Assembly: GCF_905480415.1 (NCBI RefSeq)
Contig: NZ_CAJQQI010000060.1
Location: forward strand, 1-46,345
From: an uncultured Algibacter sp.
Lineage (GTDB): Bacteria; Bacteroidota; Bacteroidia; Flavobacteriales; Flavobacteriaceae
Reading direction: 5' to 3'
Length of the DNA: 46,345 nucleotides
Made by a program: the position numbers and the translations under genes
Part shown: piece by piece, positions 10,408 through 20,619 of the stretch
Layout: each line of letters starts with the position of its first letter
Numbering within the stretch: position 1 is the first letter of the stretch
Notes under the pieces: model-generated
The model's database searches: none
Told to the model about the DNA's origin: nothing
Seen by the model: only the letters and a program-made list of their open reading frames with translations

Positions 10408-11799
10408 ATGTATACATTTTCAAATAAATTAAAGACATTTTCTTTTATTCTAATGATTTTAGGAGCATTAGGTGTGGGATATGGTTTTATGACATCTCAT
10501 AAATCTTTAGATGAAGTAAAAACAATGCTTGCTGAAGAGGCAACTGGTCATGGTGGTGGACACGGAGAAGATGCTTCACACGCTGTTTCAGATTCGGATC
10601 ATGCTCAGGCTGAAGAAGCTCATGAAGAAACGTCGCATGGTGAAGAAACTCATGCAGAAAATGCGCATCATGGTGATGCTCACGCAGAACACGTGCAACA
10701 TCAATTAGCAAACAGACCTTGGTCTGCACTTTACGTAGCAGCATTTTTCTTTATGATGATTGCTTTAGGCGTTTTAGCTTTTTATGCGATTCAAATTGCA
10801 TCACAAGCAGGATGGTCGCCAGTTCTATTTAGAGTTATGGAAGGTATTACAGCATATTTACTTCCGGGTGCTTTAATTGTAATGGCCATCGCTGTAGGTT
10901 CTCATTATTTAGGTCATGATAGTATCTTCATGTGGATGAACCCGGATGTTATAAATCCAGAAAGCGAACATTACGATAAACTAATTGATGGAAAATCTTC
11001 ATTTTTAAATTTACCTTGGTTTATTATAAGAGGATTAATTTTTATTGCCGGTTGGAGCGCATATCGTCACTTCTCGCGTAAATTCTCTATCGCTCAAGAT
11101 ACAGCAGAAGATCAAAGTAATTTCAAAAAATCATTTCGTATTTCGGCAGGATTCTTAGTATTCTTTATTTATACAGAATCTATGATGTCTTGGGATTGGA
11201 TTATGAGTGTAGATCCACACTGGTTTTCTACATTATTTGGTTGGTATGTGTTTGCTAGTATGTTTGTAAGTGGTATTACTGTTATAGCTTTAATTACTAT
11301 TTATCTAAAATCTAGAAATTTCCTTGAATTTGTAAACGAAAATCATTTACATGATGTGGCTAAATTTATGTTCGCTTTTAGTATTTTTTGGACATATTTA
11401 TGGTTCTCACAATTTATGTTAATCTGGTATTCTAATATTCCTGAAGAGGTAACCTATTTTGTAACACGTTTCCAAGATTATAAATTACCATTCTTAGGTA
11501 TGGTGGTTATGAATTTTGTATTCCCAATACTGATGTTAATGAATGCTGATTACAAACGAATTCCTTGGTTTGTAGTTATGTCAGGTTTAGTCATCTTATT
11601 TGGACACTATATTGATATATTTAATATGATTATGCCTGCTACTGTTGGAGACAGATGGTTTATCGGCATACCAGAAATAAGTTCAGTTCTACTGTTCGCC
11701 GGGTTATTTATATTTGTTGTGTTTACGGCTTTAACAAAAGCACCATTACTTGTAAAAGGATATCCTTTTAGAAAAGAGAGTGAAGAATTTCATTATTAA
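10408..11799 (+). CDS. actF: Alternative complex III subunit ActF (membrane protein) with His/Glu-rich N-terminal segment
   Basis: Multi-TM quinol:cytochrome c oxidoreductase subunit; operon position; His-rich insert ~10546-10704. Confidence 0.87.
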   Translation: MYTFSNKLKTFSFILMILGALGVGYGFMTSHKSLDEVKTMLAEEATGHGGGHGEDASHAVSDSDHAQAEEAHEETSHGEETHAENAHHGDAHAEHVQHQLANRPWSALYVAAFFFMMIALGVLAFYAIQIASQAGWSPVLFRVMEGITAYLLPGALIVMAIAVGSHYLGHDSIFMWMNPDVINPESEHYDKLIDGKSSFLNLPWFIIRGLIFIAGWSAYRHFSRKFSIAQDTAEDQSNFKKSFRISAGFLVFFIYTESMMSWDWIMSVDPHWFSTLFGWYVFASMFVSGITVIALITIYLKSRNFLEFVNENHLHDVAKFMFAFSIFWTYLWFSQFMLIWYSNIPEEVTYFVTRFQDYKLPFLGMVVMNFVFPILMLMNADYKRIPWFVVMSGLVILFGHYIDIFNMIMPATVGDRWFIGIPEISSVLLFAGLFIFVVFTALTKAPLLVKGYPFRKESEEFHY

Positions 11800-11828
11800 T
11801 AAGTTATAAATAAAGACGAACGACACCA

Positions 11829-12902
11829 ATGACTGCGTTATTAACAATTATAGTTTTAGTATTTATTTTAATTGCCATTTGGCAAATGGTTAAGATTTTC
11901 GATTTAGCTCAAGCTAAAAACGAAAACACTACCGCTGGGGTTGCTACCGATAAGGATAATACAATGAATGGTTATTTAATGATGGGCTTTTTAGCATTCA
12001 TCTACATTATAACTATTGTATGTTTTGTTAAATATGGTGATTTACCGTTAATGTCCAATTCAGCTTCAGAGCATGGTCAAACTATTGATAGTTTAATGGT
12101 AATTACCATGATAGTTATCTTTTTTGTTCAGACTGTAACTCAATTTTTATTGCACTATTTCGCTTTTAAGTATAAAGGTGAAAAAGGTAAAAAAGCTTTA
12201 TTTTTTGCAGATAATAATAAGCTAGAAGCCATTTGGACTATAATACCAGTTATTGTTTTGGCTGGTTTAATTATTTATGGCTTAAACGCGTGGATTACCA
12301 TTATGGGTGTTGACGAAAGTGAGGATCCGTTAATAGTGGAATTGTATGCACAGCAGTTTAACTGGAAAGCGAGATATGGTGGTGCAGATAATACTTTGGG
12401 TAAAGCTAACGTGCGTTTAATTGATATTGACCGTGCTAATATTTTAGGTTTAGATGAATCTGATCTTAGCGCGCAAGATGATGTCATTACTACAGAATTA
12501 CATTTACCGGTTGGAAGACCAGTATTATTCAAAATGCGTTCTCAAGATGTTTTACATTCCGCATACATGCCTCATTTTAGAGCTCAAATGAATTGTGTGC
12601 CAGGAATGATTACACAATTTGGTTTTACACCAACAGTTACTACGGCTGACATGCGTGAAACACCTCAAATGCAAGAAAAGATTACAAGAATTAATAAAAT
12701 TAGAGTTGAAAAAAGCGAAAAGCTCTTGGCTAAAGGTGAAGAGGCTTTAGAACGTTATGAATTTGACTATTTGTTATTGTGTAACAAGATTTGTGGAAAA
12801 TCGCACTACAATATGCAAATGAAAATTGTTGTAGAAACTCAAGAAGAATATGATGCTTGGGTAAAAGAGCAAAAGGAATTTAAAAATTCGCTAATTAATT
12901 AA
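11829..12902 (+). CDS. coxB: Cytochrome c oxidase subunit II
   Basis: Two N-terminal TM helices; CuA ligands LHSAYMPHF and CNKICGKSHYNM. Confidence 0.93.
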   Translation: MTALLTIIVLVFILIAIWQMVKIFDLAQAKNENTTAGVATDKDNTMNGYLMMGFLAFIYIITIVCFVKYGDLPLMSNSASEHGQTIDSLMVITMIVIFFVQTVTQFLLHYFAFKYKGEKGKKALFFADNNKLEAIWTIIPVIVLAGLIIYGLNAWITIMGVDESEDPLIVELYAQQFNWKARYGGADNTLGKANVRLIDIDRANILGLDESDLSAQDDVITTELHLPVGRPVLFKMRSQDVLHSAYMPHFRAQMNCVPGMITQFGFTPTVTTADMRETPQMQEKITRINKIRVEKSEKLLAKGEEALERYEFDYLLLCNKICGKSHYNMQMKIVVETQEEYDAWVKEQKEFKNSLIN

Positions 12903-12928
12903 TAAAAAAGAAAAAACGATATAAGATT

Positions 12929-14722
12929 ATGTCAGCACACGCAGATACTCACGCTACCGACGACGACCACGGACATCATCATAAAGAAACGTTTGTAACT
13001 AAATATATATTTAGTCAAGACCATAAAATGATTGCTAAGCAGTATCTGGTTACAGGTACTATTATGGGGGTTATAGGTGTTTTAATGTCTATGATGATGC
13101 GTATGCAAATAGCATGGCCAGAAGAACCTAATGTGCTTTTTGAGGCATTATTAGGCAAATGGGCACCAGATGGTGTTATGGATGCGGATATTTATTTGGC
13201 ATTGGTTACTATTCATGGAACTATAATGGTATTCTTTGTATTAACAGCTGGATTGAGTGGTACTTTTAGTAACCTATTGATTCCGTTGCAAATTGGTGCA
13301 CGAGATATGGCGTCAGGTTTCTTAAATATGGTTTCTTATTGGTTATTCTTTTTGTCAAGTGTAATCATGGTTATTTCCTTATTTGTTGAGGCAGGTCCTG
13401 CGGCAGCTGGATGGACAATCTATCCACCATTAAGTGCTCTTCCAATGGCACAAGGTGGTTCTGGTATGGGTATGACCCTATGGTTAGTATCTATGGCTAT
13501 ATTTATCGCTTCTTCTTTATTAGGATCTCTTAATTATATTGTTACCGTAATTAACTTACGTACAAAAGGGATGTCTATGACAAGATTACCTTTAACAATA
13601 TGGGCGTTTTTTGTAACGGCCATCATAGGTGTTATTTCATTCCCAGTATTATTGTCTGCAGCGTTATTGCTAATCATGGATAGAAGTTTTGGAACATCAT
13701 TCTTTTTATCTGACATATTTATTCAAGGAGAAGTGCTACATTATCAAGGAGGTTCACCAGTATTATTTGAACATTTATTTTGGTTTTTGGGACACCCAGA
13801 GGTCTATATCGTAATATTACCAGCGATGGGGTTAGTGTCTGAGATTTTAGCGTCTAATTCTCGTAAGCCCGTATTCGGCTATCGAGCTATGATCGCATCT
13901 ATTTTAGCTATTGCATTCCTTTCAACAATTGTTTGGGGTCATCATATGTTTATTTCAGGAATGAATCCGTTCTTAGGCTCTGTGTTTACTTTTACAACTT
14001 TATTGATTGCTATTCCATCAGCAGTGAAAGCATTCAACTGGATAACTACACTTTGGAAGGGTAATTTACAGATGAATCCTGCCATGTTGTTCTCAATTGG
14101 TTTTGTGTCAACATTTATTACAGGTGGTTTAACAGGGATTATTTTAGGTGATAGTGCATTAGATATTAATGTACATGACACCTATTTTGTAGTGGCTCAT
14201 TTTCACTTGGTTATGGGTATTTCTGCATTGTACGGTATGTTTGCTGGTATTTATCACTGGTATCCTAAAATGTTTGGACGCATGTTAAACAAAAACTTAG
14301 GTTATATACATTTTTGGGTAACAGCTGTCTGTGCTTACGGGGTATTCTTTCCAATGCACTTTATAGGTATGGCAGGCTTGCCACGTCGTTATTATACAAA
14401 TAGTAATTTCCCATTATTTGATGATTTAGCAAATGTAAATGTCATTATTACTATGTTCGCTTTAATTGGTGGAGTAGTTCAAATAGTATATTTATATAAC
14501 TTTTTTATTAGTATCTTTTATGGAAAGAAAGCAGTTCAAAACCCATGGAAATCTACTACTCTAGAATGGACAGCACCTGTTGAACACATGCATGGTAACT
14601 GGCCTGGCGCTATTCCTCATGTATATCGTTGGCCTTACGATTATAGTAAGCCAGGTTACGATGTAGATTTTGTTCCTCAAAATATTCCGTTAAAAGACGG
14701 TGAAGAAGAGTTACAGCACTAA
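12929..14722 (+). CDS. coxA: Cytochrome c oxidase subunit I
   Basis: Heme-copper oxidase signatures FWFLGHPEVYIVILPAMG, WGHHMF, HDTYFVVAHFHLV. Confidence 0.96.
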   Translation: MSAHADTHATDDDHGHHHKETFVTKYIFSQDHKMIAKQYLVTGTIMGVIGVLMSMMMRMQIAWPEEPNVLFEALLGKWAPDGVMDADIYLALVTIHGTIMVFFVLTAGLSGTFSNLLIPLQIGARDMASGFLNMVSYWLFFLSSVIMVISLFVEAGPAAAGWTIYPPLSALPMAQGGSGMGMTLWLVSMAIFIASSLLGSLNYIVTVINLRTKGMSMTRLPLTIWAFFVTAIIGVISFPVLLSAALLLIMDRSFGTSFFLSDIFIQGEVLHYQGGSPVLFEHLFWFLGHPEVYIVILPAMGLVSEILASNSRKPVFGYRAMIASILAIAFLSTIVWGHHMFISGMNPFLGSVFTFTTLLIAIPSAVKAFNWITTLWKGNLQMNPAMLFSIGFVSTFITGGLTGIILGDSALDINVHDTYFVVAHFHLVMGISALYGMFAGIYHWYPKMFGRMLNKNLGYIHFWVTAVCAYGVFFPMHFIGMAGLPRRYYTNSNFPLFDDLANVNVIITMFALIGGVVQIVYLYNFFISIFYGKKAVQNPWKSTTLEWTAPVEHMHGNWPGAIPHVYRWPYDYSKPGYDVDFVPQNIPLKDGEEELQH

Positions 14723-14744
14723 ATAGTCAATACATATTTTATAA

Positions 14745-14775
14745 ATAAAGCTCATATATTAAAGATGGGCTTTAT
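14745..14775 (+). terminator. Possible terminator hairpin downstream of coxA
   Basis: ataaagctcat ... atgggctttat near-perfect inverted repeat (one G-T pair), weak T-tract. Confidence 0.45.
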
Positions 14776-14781
14776 CTGTTT

Positions 14782-15012
14782 ATATACGCTCATACAAATA
14801 CCCGAGGCCCAGATGAGTACAGCTTAAACGTATGGAAAAAACGTGTCGCTTCAATACATGAATATTAAGTGAATCAAGGCATTGAAAGGAATCGATTAAA
14901 AAGTATTGGCTATGGCGAAATGCAATCACTCGATGAGTGTGTTAAAGAAGGCATTTGCGATGATAGCGAATATGATATTAACCGTCGCTGCGAGTTTACA
15001 ATTTTGAATTAA
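14782..15012 (+). pseudogene. Remnant of the C-terminus of an OmpA-family peptidoglycan-binding protein
   Basis: Frame reads IYAHTNTRGPDEYSLNVWKKRVASIHEY*VNQGIERNRLKSIGYGEMQSLDECVKEGICDDSEYDINRRCEFTILN*; TAA at 14866-14868 replaces an expected Leu codon; no start or N-terminal domain upstream. Confidence 0.8.
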
Positions 15013-15043
15013 TCAACCAATTTATAATCAATTAGATTTTTGA

Positions 15044-15073
15044 AACGCCTTTCCAATTCGGAAAGGCTTTTTG
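15044..15073. terminator. Intrinsic terminator downstream of the OmpA-like remnant
   Basis: acGCCTTTCC-aattc-GGAAAGGCtttttg stem-loop plus T-tract. Confidence 0.75.
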
Positions 15074-15137
15074 TTTATATTTGGCATACGTAAAGAAGTT
15101 TATGTATTTTTAATATAATATAGAAACCCTTGATAAT

Positions 15138-15347
15138 ATGATTAAGTTTTGGATTATAACAATATGTATATTTTTAATTATAACTTACTTTCTTAACAAA
15201 GTAATTAATAAATATTTTAAAGGTGATAAAAAAAAGTATGACGGACGATGGAATATATATTATTGGGAAGGTTTAGTTGCCTTAAGTTCTGGATTAACAT
15301 TTGTGATATTGTTTATTTTGAATTCAACTCATCTTTTATCCATATAA
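15138..15347 (+). CDS. Small hypothetical membrane protein (69 aa)
   Basis: Two predicted hydrophobic segments (FWIITICIFLIITYFL; LVALSSGLTFVILFIL); no recognised family. Confidence 0.45.
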   Translation: MIKFWIITICIFLIITYFLNKVINKYFKGDKKKYDGRWNIYYWEGLVALSSGLTFVILFILNSTHLLSI

Positions 15348-15360
15348 ACCTTTAATGAGT

Positions 15361-15440
15361 TGTCATTCCTGCGAAGGAAGAAATCCATTTTTTTAATTCG
15401 AAACGAAATGTCACCTTGAGCATTACTGAAATGAAAAGAT
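15361..15440. repeat. Degenerate flavobacterial-type intergenic repeat
   Basis: TGTCATTCCTGCGAAGGAAGAAATCC ... TGTCACCTTGAGCattactGAAA resembles the widespread 'GTCATTCCTGCGAAGGCAGGAATC' and 'GTCACCTTGAGCG..GTCGAAAG' intergenic repeats (recalled, not searched). Confidence 0.5.
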
Positions 15441-15487
15441 ATTTTCATTGAAAGTACAAAGCAAAGCTTTAAAATAAGGTATTAAAT

Positions 15488-16510
15488 ATGAATGAAAACC
15501 TAGATCCGACTGACGAAAATTTTTCACCCGAAGAATTAGATATAGAAAGAAAGTTAAGACCCTTGTCATTTGATGATTTTACGGGTCAGGATCAAGTACT
15601 TGAAAACCTTAAAATCTTTGTTCAAGCGGCTAACTTAAGAACAGAAGCTTTAGATCACACGTTGTTTCATGGGCCTCCTGGCTTAGGAAAAACCACCTTA
15701 GCTTATATTTTAGCTAACGAATTAACTGTGGGTATCAAAGTAACATCTGGTCCTGTTTTAGACAAACCAGGTGATTTAGCAGGGTTGCTTACAAATTTAG
15801 AAGAACGTGATGTTCTGTTTATTGATGAAATTCATCGATTAAGTCCAATAGTTGAGGAGTATTTATACTCAGCAATGGAAGATTATAAAATCGATATCAT
15901 GATTGAATCTGGGCCAAATGCTCGTTCAGTACAAATCAATTTGAATCCGTTTACTTTAGTTGGCGCAACAACGCGTTCTGGTTTGTTAACGGCACCAATG
16001 CGTGCACGTTTTGGTATTCAAAGCAGATTGCAATATTACAAAACCGATTTACTTACAACTATTGTACAACGAAGTGCCGAAATATTAGATGTACCCATTT
16101 CAATGGAAGCAGCTATTGAAATTGCAGGCAGAAGTAGAGGCACACCAAGAATAGCGAATGCTTTATTGCGCCGTGTACGCGATTTTGCGCAAATAAAAGG
16201 TAATGGAAGTATTGATATTAAAATTGCAAAATATGCTCTAGAAGCCTTAAATGTTGATGCACACGGATTAGATGAAATGGATAATAAAATTTTAACCACG
16301 ATCATTGAAAAGTTCAAAGGTGGTCCCGTTGGCATTTCTACTATTGCAACAGCGGTAAGTGAAAGTCCTGAAACTATAGAAGAAGTTTACGAGCCCTTTT
16401 TAATACAACAAGGTTTTATTATGCGAACTCCACGCGGACGAGAAGTTACAGAACAAGCTTATAAACACTTAGGAAAAGTTAAAGGGCCAACACAAGGTGG
16501 ACTATTTTAA
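15488..16510 (+). CDS. ruvB: Holliday junction branch migration DNA helicase RuvB
   Basis: [14 protein letters not shown], Walker [14 protein letters not shown], Walker [28 protein letters not shown]. Confidence 0.97.
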   Translation: MNENLDPTDENFSPEELDIERKLRPLSFDDFTGQDQVLENLKIFVQAANLRTEALDHTLFHGPPGLGKTTLAYILANELTVGIKVTSGPVLDKPGDLAGLLTNLEERDVLFIDEIHRLSPIVEEYLYSAMEDYKIDIMIESGPNARSVQINLNPFTLVGATTRSGLLTAPMRARFGIQSRLQYYKTDLLTTIVQRSAEILDVPISMEAAIEIAGRSRGTPRIANALLRRVRDFAQIKGNGSIDIKIAKYALEALNVDAHGLDEMDNKILTTIIEKFKGGPVGISTIATAVSESPETIEEVYEPFLIQQGFIMRTPRGREVTEQAYKHLGKVKGPTQGGLF

Positions 16511-16683
16511 TTATAAAATTTTAGAGTATTAATTTTCAGTTAATTATAACTTGTATTTCATCGGGTTTTATGCAGAACAGCTAAGAATATTGTTTTTCAT
16601 CAAAATTTTTCTATGGTTTTAAGATTATCGTTTATGTTTGGCTCCATAACATTCAGATTCCCCAATCTATAATCTATCAAAAT

Positions 16684-18024
16684 ATGAAAAACCTAAAAAG
16701 TTTTACCCTATTAATGGTGTTCGCTTATCTCTCAAGTTCTTGCGCAACTGATCAGGACGACTATGTTCAAACGCCATTGCAGTCTAGTTTAGAAAAGCAA
16801 ATCATAGAGCTATTTGGTTCTAAAGAATCACTTATACTTCCAGCCTCAAATGATTATAATATTATTCCTAACGATGCAAAAAACAGTATTACTAAAGCAA
16901 AAGTTGAATTAGGAAAATTATTATTTCACGAAACGTTTCTTGGTAAAAACCCAAAAATGGATGAAAGTATGAATTCCTATTCATGTGCTAGTTGTCATCA
17001 TGCTGCAGCTGGTTTTCAAAGCGGCTTATTACAAGGAATTGGTGAAGGCGGTATAGGTTTTGGATTACGCGGTGAAGGTAGACTTAAATCTTCAAGCTAT
17101 CTAGAAAGAGATTTAGATGTACAACCCATTAAAAGCCCAAGTATATTGAATGTGGCTTATCAAGATGTTATGCTCTGGAATGGTCAATTTGGAGCTGTAG
17201 GCTCTAACGCAGGAACAGAAGCAAATTGGACAGTTGGAACACCAAAAGAGAATAATAGTTTAGGTTTTGAGGGTGTTGAAACTCAAGCTATAGCTGGTAT
17301 AGGTGTACACCGTCAGCTTATAGATGAAGATTTTATTAAAAGTTCATCTTACAAAGCACTATTTGACGTGGCTTTTCCAAATGATACCGAAGATAATTGT
17401 TATACAAAGTTAAATGCGGCACTTGCAATAGCTGCTTATGAAAGAACAGTTTTGTCAAATGAAGCACCTTTTCAGTTGTGGTTAAATGGAGATGATTTTG
17501 CTATGAGTGATGATGAATTACAAGGGGCTAGATTGTTTTTTGATAAAGGACAATGTTATACTTGTCATTCAGGTCCTGGTTTAAATGGTATGGAGTTTCA
17601 TGCCTTAGGAATGAATGATTTAGCTGGAGAAAACGTATTAACCGTTATCGATGAAGCGACTAAAAAAGGACGTGGCGGATTTACGGGAAATAGTGAGGAT
17701 GATTACAAGTTTAAAACACCGCAACTCTATAACTTAAAAGATGTTGATTTTTATGGGCACGGAGGAAGTTTTACATCCGTACGAGACATTATTAGTTATA
17801 AAAATGAAGCTGCGCATGAGAATAGTGATGTATCTTCAAATAAATTATCTTCTTTATTTCATCCATTAAATTTAACTGATGAGGAAGTTGATTTAATCGC
17901 GTTATTTGTAGAAAACTCACTTTACGATCCAAATTTAAAGCGTTATCAGCCAGTTAGTTTGCCTAGTGGCAATTGTTTTCCTAATGCAGACTCTCAATCA
18001 TCTATAGATATGGGGTGTAATTAA
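16684..18024 (+). CDS. Di-heme cytochrome c peroxidase / MauG-family lipoprotein
   Basis: Lipobox SSSC; two heme motifs CASCH and CYTCH; LGKLLFHETFLG; TPQLYNLKDVDFYGHGG. Confidence 0.87.
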   Translation: MKNLKSFTLLMVFAYLSSSCATDQDDYVQTPLQSSLEKQIIELFGSKESLILPASNDYNIIPNDAKNSITKAKVELGKLLFHETFLGKNPKMDESMNSYSCASCHHAAAGFQSGLLQGIGEGGIGFGLRGEGRLKSSSYLERDLDVQPIKSPSILNVAYQDVMLWNGQFGAVGSNAGTEANWTVGTPKENNSLGFEGVETQAIAGIGVHRQLIDEDFIKSSSYKALFDVAFPNDTEDNCYTKLNAALAIAAYERTVLSNEAPFQLWLNGDDFAMSDDELQGARLFFDKGQCYTCHSGPGLNGMEFHALGMNDLAGENVLTVIDEATKKGRGGFTGNSEDDYKFKTPQLYNLKDVDFYGHGGSFTSVRDIISYKNEAAHENSDVSSNKLSSLFHPLNLTDEEVDLIALFVENSLYDPNLKRYQPVSLPSGNCFPNADSQSSIDMGCN

Positions 18025-18107
18025 ATGGTGTTAAAAATCATAAAATAAAAACTAAATCGTAGTTTAGGACTTTAAAATTAAGAGTGAAAAATCTAAACTA
18101 TTCTAAT

Positions 18108-19004
18108 ATGATAAAAACCGAAGCCAAACGCCTCGGTTTTTTATCTTGTGGTATAAGTAAAGCTGAGTTTTTAGAAGAAGAAGCCCCTCGTTTAGAGAAT
18201 TGGTTAAAGAACAATATGCATGGGAAAATGCAATATATGGAGAACCATTTTGACAAGCGTTTAGATCCAACACTTTTAGTTGAGGGCTCTAAAAGTGTCA
18301 TTTCTTTATTACTTAATTATTTTCCTTCAGAAGAGCAAACCGATAAAACAGCTCCAAAGATTAGTAAGTATGCTTATGGAACCGATTATCATTTTGTTAT
18401 TAAAGACAAACTGAAACAATTGCTTCATTTTATACAAGATGAAATAGGAGATGTTCATGGTCGTGCTTTTGTAGACTCAGCACCCGTGCTCGATAAAGCG
18501 TGGGCCGCCAAATCTGGATTGGGCTGGATTGGGAAGCATAGTAACCTACTAACACAACAAGTAGGCTCTTTCTATTTTATTGCTGAACTCATTGTTGATT
18601 TAGACTTAGAATACGATTCCGCAACTACTGATCACTGTGGTTCATGCACAGCTTGTATTGACGCGTGTCCTACCGAAGCGATAACAGAACCTTATGTGGT
18701 AGATGGCAGCAAATGCATTTCATACTTTACTATAGAATTAAAAGAAAATATTCCTACTGAGTTTAAAGGTAAAATGGACGATTGGATGTTCGGTTGTGAT
18801 GTTTGTCAAGATGTTTGTCCTTGGAATCGATTTTCAAAACCGCATAGCCAACCTTTGTTCAATCCACATCCTGAATTATTATCATTGACAAAGAAGGACT
18901 GGGAGGAAATTACGGAAGATACTTTCAAAAAAGTATTTAAAAATTCAGCAGTAAAACGCACTAAATTTTCAGGATTAAAAAGAAACATAGATTTTCTAAA
19001 ATAA
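18108..19004 (+). CDS. queG: Epoxyqueuosine reductase QueG (ORF extends to GTG at 18084)
   Basis: [44 protein letters not shown], two 4Fe-4S motifs [16 protein letters not shown] and [11 protein letters not shown]. Confidence 0.95.
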   Translation: MIKTEAKRLGFLSCGISKAEFLEEEAPRLENWLKNNMHGKMQYMENHFDKRLDPTLLVEGSKSVISLLLNYFPSEEQTDKTAPKISKYAYGTDYHFVIKDKLKQLLHFIQDEIGDVHGRAFVDSAPVLDKAWAAKSGLGWIGKHSNLLTQQVGSFYFIAELIVDLDLEYDSATTDHCGSCTACIDACPTEAITEPYVVDGSKCISYFTIELKENIPTEFKGKMDDWMFGCDVCQDVCPWNRFSKPHSQPLFNPHPELLSLTKKDWEEITEDTFKKVFKNSAVKRTKFSGLKRNIDFLK

Positions 19005-19178
19005 TCAGCAAGATTCTCTAATTATTAACCCTATTGGAAGTTCTGTAGTTCGAGGTTCAATTAGGATATTATTATTACTTAGAATTAATTTCACTCTTCA
19101 AGAATTTTAATAGTTGATTACTCCAATAGTACTTTTTTTAGATCACGTTTATAATTTTTACAATCAAAAAGTGAGCTT

Positions 19179-19208
19179 TATATAATCGAAAACGTTTTCG
19201 ATTATATA
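19179..19208. promoter_or_regulatory. LacI-family operator palindrome upstream of the sugar porter
   Basis: Perfect 30-bp inverted repeat tatataatcgaaaacgttttcgattatata centred on CG, ~86 nt before the ATG at 19294. Confidence 0.85.
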
Positions 19209-19293
19209 GTTAGTGATTTGTATAGTATTAATCAGGATTACAATAAAGTTTAATTAATTTAACTCATTAATATATAACCAATTAAGCTAAGTT

Positions 19294-20619
19294 ATGAATA
19301 ATAAAATTTTAATATGGTCAATAACTGCTGCTTTAGCTGGATTTCTTTTTGGGTTTGATACTGTTGTTATTTCTGGAGCAGATAAAAAATTACAGGCACT
19401 TTGGGGTTCTTCTGACGCTTTTCATGGATCTGTTGTTATGGCAATGGCGCTGTGGGGTACCGTTATTGGAGCGTTGTTTGGTGGGATTCCTACCAATAGA
19501 TTAGGAAGAAAGAAAACGTTAATTTGGATTGGAATCTTTTATTTTATTTCCGCAGTAGGGTCCTCTTTGGTTAATGATCCCTATACTTTTGCTTTTTTTA
19601 GATTTCTAGGAGGTGTTGGTGTTGGTGCTTCAACCATAGCTGCACCAGCTTATGTTTCTGAAATTTCTCCCGCTAAAGATAGAGGTAGGTTGGTAGCCTT
19701 ATACCAGTTTAATATTGTATTAGGGATATTAATAGCCTTTTTATCTAATTATTTACTAAGGAATGTAGGCGAAAATGCATGGCGTTGGATGATAGGCGTT
19801 GAAGCATTTCCTGCCCTTATTTACACACTACTCATTTTTACCGTTCCAAAAAGTCCAAGATGGTTAATTTCAAAAAATAGAAATGAGGAAGCTAAAAAAG
19901 TTTTAGACCTTATTAATCCAGATGGAGATGCAGAAAAATTAATGCTAGAAATAAAAAAAGAAAGTGAGAGTCATGCCTCTGGCGAAAATATATTCATGAA
20001 AAAATACCGTTTTCCCTTGATACTAGCTTTTTTAATAGCCATGTTCAATCAATTCTCAGGTATAAACGCCTTTCTGTATTACGCTCCAAGAATTTTTGAA
20101 GAAGCTGGTTTGGGTGAAAGTACGGCTTTATTAAGTAGTATAGGTATTGGTGTAACTAATTTGATGTTCACATTATTAGGTGTTTTCTTAATTGATAGAT
20201 TAGGCAGAAAAGTATTAATGTACATAGGTTCCATTGGCTATATAATTTCATTAAGCTTGGTTTCAATGGCGTTCTTTTTAGATTGGGGAGGCTTAGCTGT
20301 TCCCATATTCTTATTTATGTTTATAGCATCGCATGCCATTGGTCAAGGTGCTATAATTTGGGTGTTTATTTCCGAAATTTTCCCAAACCATTTAAGGGCA
20401 AGTGGTCAATCCTTCGGGACATCTACACATTGGGTTTTGGCCGCCATTATACCTTCTTTAGTACCGTTGCTTTTTTCAACTATTGGTGCAGGAGTGGTTT
20501 TTATGATATTCGCTATTATGATGGTTTTCCAACTGTTATTTGTAATTTTTATGATGCCAGAAACAAAAGGAATTTCACTTGAAGAATTAAGTAAAAAATT
20601 AACACGAGATGAAAAATAA
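19294..20619 (+). CDS. MFS sugar porter family transporter (fructose/sucrose type candidate)
   Basis: Sugar porter signatures NRLGRKKTL, RFLGGVGVGASTIAAPAYVSEISPAKDRGRLV, PKSPRWLI, PETKGISLEEL. Confidence 0.9.
   Translation: MNNKILIWSITAALAGFLFGFDTVVISGADKKLQALWGSSDAFHGSVVMAMALWGTVIGALFGGIPTNRLGRKKTLIWIGIFYFISAVGSSLVNDPYTFAFFRFLGGVGVGASTIAAPAYVSEISPAKDRGRLVALYQFNIVLGILIAFLSNYLLRNVGENAWRWMIGVEAFPALIYTLLIFTVPKSPRWLISKNRNEEAKKVLDLINPDGDAEKLMLEIKKESESHASGENIFMKKYRFPLILAFLIAMFNQFSGINAFLYYAPRIFEEAGLGESTALLSSIGIGVTNLMFTLLGVFLIDRLGRKVLMYIGSIGYIISLSLVSMAFFLDWGGLAVPIFLFMFIASHAIGQGAIIWVFISEIFPNHLRASGQSFGTSTHWVLAAIIPSLVPLLFSTIGAGVVFMIFAIMMVFQLLFVIFMMPETKGISLEELSKKLTRDEK

Noticed and set aside
10487-10744. 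Antisense 85-aa His/Leu-rich ORF within actF
   Set aside because: Shadow of the His-rich coding repeat on the opposite strand; no independent support.
20283-20582. 99-aa plus-strand ORF within the MFS sugar porter
   Set aside because: Overlaps a clear transporter frame and has no recognisable domain; the sugar porter frame carries the conserved motifs.
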